Positions 60,877 through 64,000 of a DNA stretch of 64,000 bases are shown here, in pieces; positions within the stretch are counted from its first letter, which is position 1; each line of letters begins with the position of its first letter. Under the pieces are notes generated by a model that made no database searches, was not told the DNA's origin, and worked only from the letters and a program-made list of their open reading frames with translations. The position numbers were made by a program, and so were the translations under genes. Source of the stretch: Proteiniborus sp. DW1 (lineage in GTDB: Bacteria > Bacillota > Clostridia > Tissierellales > Proteiniboraceae). The stretch lies in NCBI RefSeq assembly GCF_900095305.1, contig NZ_FMDO01000036.1:32419-96418 (forward strand), in the 5' to 3' direction.

Positions 60877-62357
60877 ACCCTAACATCAATATTATAGCTA
60901 GAAAGCATTTCATCATCCATAAATATGTCTACTAGACTTTTTTCTTTATCTTCTGTAATATTTATCAGAACATTTTGATAACCTAAATCCTCCAGAGCCC
61001 TACGTAAGTAATTAATTTTATTTCTAAAAAACTGAATAAACTCATTTTCCACTTTAAAATCTAGCCTTATGCTTCTTGGATTTATTTTACATAACACGTC
61101 CACTTTTTTCAAGTACTTAGTATCTAGTGAAATATAAAAGGTATAATTATTCTTTTCAAGTTTATTGTTCTTCTTTAAAATGGTTACATGTCCATCATTT
61201 TGCTCATCTCTGAATTCTATAGGTATCTGTAAAAAAGAAAAAAAAGTGTTCAATTTATTATGTAACTCCAAACTTTTAAAAACATTATCTAGTTTAATAC
61301 TAGATTCCTTAATACCACTTTTCTTAGATGATATATTATTAATTTGCTCTGTTAACTCTTTAATACTAGTTAAGAAGAGCTTTACAACTTCCTTGTTAAA
61401 ATTATTCTCAGTGTCTACCTTTATAGGCTTAACATTAATTTTGTTGAATAAATTAATGTCTTCTTTTAAAATAGTATTATCATTATTGCTATGAACTCTA
61501 GGATGATTAGCTAGCTCATTTAATGAGTTTATTATTTCCTTTCCATGTTCTAATACCTTAGATAAAGTTTCATAGTTTTCTATAGATATCTCAACACCTA
61601 ACTTCATTAAAAGAATAACCTTATCTATAATACTTTTTGTTGAGATATCGTTAGAGAATATAGATTGTAATTTTGAACTAATTAATTTGGTCACATCTAT
61701 AGAACTCATATCATTAATATCATTTTTCTGCAATAGGATACTATTTGAATCTGTAAGTCTACTATCGACTAAATCATTATCATGAATGATTGTCAAAGTT
61801 TCTGTATCAGAGTTTACTTTAATTAATTTCATAATACTTTCATTTAGTGGAGATTTCTCTACATTTAATGCAATTATTTTATCGCCTGTACGAATATCAC
61901 TAAGATTCATAATTTTATTTAAGCTTTTAATAGTTTTTTCAACATTTTCCTGTGACAATGGCATTTTAAGGCTTAATAAAGTACGTATTATTTGAGTATT
62001 TTCAGTATTTTTAGGAATATTGTAGTCTTCGAGCACCCTATTAACAAATGCTTCCAACTTACTAACAGGATTGTTATTATGCGTATTAGAAATATCAAGT
62101 ATTTCCTGCTCAATAGGTAATAGAAATATTCTATTATCTTCAATATTTTTTACTATAAAAGTATATTGAAGATCCTTCAAGCCTTCAATGTTTATATCAG
62201 TCTTTGCCTGCAAAATTTCCCCGTTATCTAATCGTAAAACAACATCATTACCATTTATCTCTATAATTTTCCCTTTAATAAATATTCCTTCTTTTAGAGG
62301 TTTACTGCTATTATTAATTGATAATTCTTCATTTGAAAAAGTATTTGTTACTTTCAC
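60873..62357 (-). CDS. FliK-like protein, partner of the stand-alone FlhB domain (YlqG-like)
   Basis: About 494 residues. The first 100 hold an OB-like small domain (GIFIKGKIIEINGNDVVLRL, DNGEILQAKTDI). The middle is Asn/Ser/Ile-rich. The last 110 resemble the FliK Flg_hook domain (YTFYISLDTKYLKKVDVLCK, LRRALEDLGYQNVLINIT). YlqG of Bacillus stands at the same place. Its stop overlaps the FlhB-like start by 4 bp, implying a joint function. The GTG at 62357 follows GTGGTGATT right after the rnhB stop; an ATG at 62381 lies within rnhB. Assignment to FliK is tentative. Confidence 0.7.
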   Translation of the reverse strand: MKVTNTFSNEELSINNSSKPLKEGIFIKGKIIEINGNDVVLRLDNGEILQAKTDINIEGLKDLQYTFIVKNIEDNRIFLLPIEQEILDISNTHNNNPVSKLEAFVNRVLEDYNIPKNTENTQIIRTLLSLKMPLSQENVEKTIKSLNKIMNLSDIRTGDKIIALNVEKSPLNESIMKLIKVNSDTETLTIIHDNDLVDSRLTDSNSILLQKNDINDMSSIDVTKLISSKLQSIFSNDISTKSIIDKVILLMKLGVEISIENYETLSKVLEHGKEIINSLNELANHPRVHSNNDNTILKEDINLFNKINVKPIKVDTENNFNKEVVKLFLTSIKELTEQINNISSKKSGIKESSIKLDNVFKSLELHNKLNTFFSFLQIPIEFRDEQNDGHVTILKKNNKLEKNNYTFYISLDTKYLKKVDVLCKINPRSIRLDFKVENEFIQFFRNKINYLRRALEDLGYQNVLINITEDKEKSLVDIFMDDEMLSSYNIDVRV

Positions 62358-62358
62358 A

Positions 62359-62997
62359 TTAATCACCACGCTGTAAATCATCTTTTTTACTAATAATTTT
62401 TGTTAAAAAGCTATCTCTATGTATTGGACAAGGCCCATATTTTTTAATTGCCTCTATATGTGCTTTAGTTCCATACCCTTTATGTTTTTCAAATCCATAC
62501 TCAGGATACATATGGGCCCATTCTTCCTCACATTTTCTATCTCTATATACCTTTGCTACTATAGAAGCAGCAGCTATGCCATGACATTTTTCATCGCCTT
62601 TAATTATACTCATTTGGGGTATATCAATAGTAAGCTTCTCAGCATCTACCAAAATATAATCAGGATTCACATGGTTTCCATATCCATCTTTAAGTGCTTC
62701 TAATGCTTTTTCCATAGCAATTATAGTACTATTTTTAATATTAATTTTATCAATAGTTTTAGAATCAACACTACCTATACCTACGGCAACAGCACTTTTA
62801 TATATTTGCTCATAAAGACTCTCTCTCTTTTTGGGACTAAGCTTTTTAGAGTCCTTTACTCCCTCAATTAATAGATCAATTGGAAGTATAATAGCACATG
62901 CTACAACATCTCCAGCTAAGCAACCTCTACCAACTTCATCTATACATGCAATGTTTTTATATCCTTTATTCCATAATTCCTGTTCTAACTCTAGCAT
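62359..62997 (-). CDS. rnhB: Ribonuclease HII
   Basis: A 212-residue RNase HII, which cuts RNA in RNA-DNA hybrids and at single ribonucleotides. Catalytic residues: Asp20-Glu21 in IACIDEVGRGCLAGDVVACA, Asp in PDYILVDAEKL and later KGDEKCHGIAAASIVAKVYR. The conserved YGFEKHKGYGTKAHIEAI and CPIHRDSF segments follow. It follows rbgA after a terminator-like hairpin; the order rbgA-rnhB is typical of Firmicutes. Confidence 0.97.
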   Translation of the reverse strand: MLELEQELWNKGYKNIACIDEVGRGCLAGDVVACAIILPIDLLIEGVKDSKKLSPKKRESLYEQIYKSAVAVGIGSVDSKTIDKINIKNSTIIAMEKALEALKDGYGNHVNPDYILVDAEKLTIDIPQMSIIKGDEKCHGIAAASIVAKVYRDRKCEEEWAHMYPEYGFEKHKGYGTKAHIEAIKKYGPCPIHRDSFLTKIISKKDDLQRGD

Positions 62998-63052
62998 ATT
63001 TTTACCCCCATTTTGCTTTAATGAAAATTATTTATACTATAATAAATAATAC

Positions 63053-63083
63053 AAAAGCCCTCCTATAATATTATCGGAAGGCT
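63053..63083 (-). terminator. Terminator after rbgA
   Basis: AGCCTTCC (63083-63076) pairs with GGAGGGCT (63063-63056), eight pairs including one G-T, around a 12-base loop. TTTTG follows on the minus strand. It overlaps the rbgA stop codon. Confidence 0.65.
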
Positions 63084-63945
63084 AGCAATAATTCTTGATA
63101 TCTTCTGGATATTCTAATGTAATTCTACCTATTAGTCCTCTTCTAAATTCATCTAATATTAGATGACTCACCCTTGTGTAGTCAATTTCTTCTTTCTTTA
63201 AAAGGCATCCTCTTTTAAATGCAATTTTCTCCATAACTTCAATAGGCTCACAATTATCTACCTTTATATCATATCTGTTTTCTAGTAGTGTCTTTTCCTG
63301 GTCACATAATCTTTCGATTAGCTTTAAAGCAAGAGTTTCAATATCCATTATTTCATCTTTAATAGCTCCCGTAAAAGCTAAATTCAAAGCAACATTTATA
63401 TCGTCAAACTTTGGCCAAAGTATTCCAGGTGTATCTAACAACTCAATATTACCCTTTAATTTTATCCACTGCTTTCCTTTAGTTATACCAGGTCTATTGC
63501 CTGTTTGTGCACCCTTCCTTCCAGATAAAGAGTTGATTAAAGTAGATTTTCCTACATTGGGAATTCCTACAATCATTGCTCTAACTGAAGAACTTCTAAT
63601 TCCCTTCTGCTCTCTTAACTCCAGTTTCTCTTCTAGAACTTTATTGGCTTCATTTATTATATTATTAGTACCTATATTATTTATTGAATTAGCTAGTATA
63701 ACAGATTGAGCAGTTGATTTATAATAATCAATCCATTTCTGATTTCCTTTTTCATTGCTAAGATCACTTTTATTCATGACAACTATTCTGGGCTTATTAT
63801 TGATAAGTTTATCAATATCAGGATTTTTGCTACTATAGGGAATTCTAGAATCTAACAGTTCAATTACTATGTCTACTAGCTTTAAATTACTTGTAATTAA
63901 ATCTTTTGTCTTTTTCATATGCCCAGGATACCAGTTAATGTTCAC
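63082..63945 (-). CDS. rbgA: Ribosome biogenesis GTPase RbgA (YlqF)
   Basis: A 287-residue circularly permuted GTPase required for late 50S assembly. G motifs occur in the order G4 (VVMNKSDLS), G5, G1 (IVGIPNVGKSTLINSLSG), G2 (NRPGITKG) and G3 (LLDTPGILWP), followed by an RNA-binding ANTAR-like C-terminal domain. The N-terminal INWYPGHMKKT is the YlqF hallmark. GGTTGGTGG lies just before the ATG. Its upstream neighbour is cut off. Confidence 0.97.
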   Translation of the reverse strand: MNINWYPGHMKKTKDLITSNLKLVDIVIELLDSRIPYSSKNPDIDKLINNKPRIVVMNKSDLSNEKGNQKWIDYYKSTAQSVILANSINNIGTNNIINEANKVLEEKLELREQKGIRSSSVRAMIVGIPNVGKSTLINSLSGRKGAQTGNRPGITKGKQWIKLKGNIELLDTPGILWPKFDDINVALNLAFTGAIKDEIMDIETLALKLIERLCDQEKTLLENRYDIKVDNCEPIEVMEKIAFKRGCLLKKEEIDYTRVSHLILDEFRRGLIGRITLEYPEDIKNYC

Positions 63946-64000
63946 ATTACCACCAACCTTTATTTATCTACTGGCGAATTATTATTTATCGTGGATAAAA
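63946..64000. other. Window edge upstream of rbgA
   Basis: These 55 bases hold the rbgA ribosome binding site and an AT-rich stretch. They may include the end of an upstream gene (lepB or rplS usually precedes rbgA), but the piece is too short to call. Confidence 0.4.

Overview
This is an AT-rich chromosomal window from a low-GC Bacillota, most like an anaerobic clostridium (Clostridia/Tissierellia type). The evidence is the gene order rseP-..-rimP-nusA-rnpM-L7Ae-infB-rbfA-nrnA-truB-ribF-rpsO-pnp-ylxY-M16 peptidase, the topA-codY-flgB junction, the rbgA-rnhB-(FliK-like)-(FlhB-like) cluster, a flagellum of Gram-positive type (FliY, FlhF, FlhG, CheC/CheD, FapA, SwrB-like) and isoprenoid synthesis by the MEP pathway (dxr, ispG). 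No tRNA, rRNA, insertion sequence, prophage or CRISPR array was seen. Every gene but one (59806-60225) lies on the minus strand, so transcription runs from high to low coordinates.

Layout in transcription order. (1) 64000-58955: rbgA, rnhB, an orphan FliK-like plus FlhB-C-like pair, yraN, the lone plus-strand membrane gene, and a cyclophilin. (2) 58766-53050: comM, dprA, topA and codY, ending in two tandem terminators. (3) 52842-20879: one very long flagellar/chemotaxis operon behind a sigma-A-like promoter (TTGAAG-17-TAGAAT) and a leader with repeated motifs. It builds rod and basal body (flgB, flgC, fliE, fliF), switch, export ATPase, hook (fliK, flgD, flgE), stator (motA), export gate (fliO-R, flhB, flhA), placement GTPases (flhF, flhG), a PilZ protein, chemotaxis genes, sigma-D (fliA), fapA and a swrB-like gene. 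(4) 20809-11345: rpsB, tsf, pyrH, frr, uppS, cdsA, dxr, rseP, ispG, a GT2 glycosyltransferase and an MgtC-family protein, that is translation factors followed by lipid and isoprenoid synthesis. (5) 11085-3214: the rimP-nusA-infB translation/transcription operon through ribF, then rpsO behind its own promoter. (6) 3101-1: pnp, ylxY and the start of an M16 peptidase.

The most notable signal is damage inside the otherwise complete motility operon. fliY is frameshifted by an exact 83-bp tandem duplication. cheC is split by a small lesion that also appears to remove the linker between its two halves. The usual motB position between motA and fliL is empty. FliY and CheC belong to the same CheY-P phosphatase family and are its only two members here, while cheA, cheY, cheB, cheW and cheD are intact. 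The fliY lesion falls on a T5 run where a -1 slip would restore a full-length protein carrying an in-frame 28-residue repeat, so it may be leaky or reversible. An assembly error or recent loss of motility are the plain alternatives.

Start codons were moved from the longest reading frame wherever a ribosome binding site clearly favoured an internal start. Such choices are noted in the entries.
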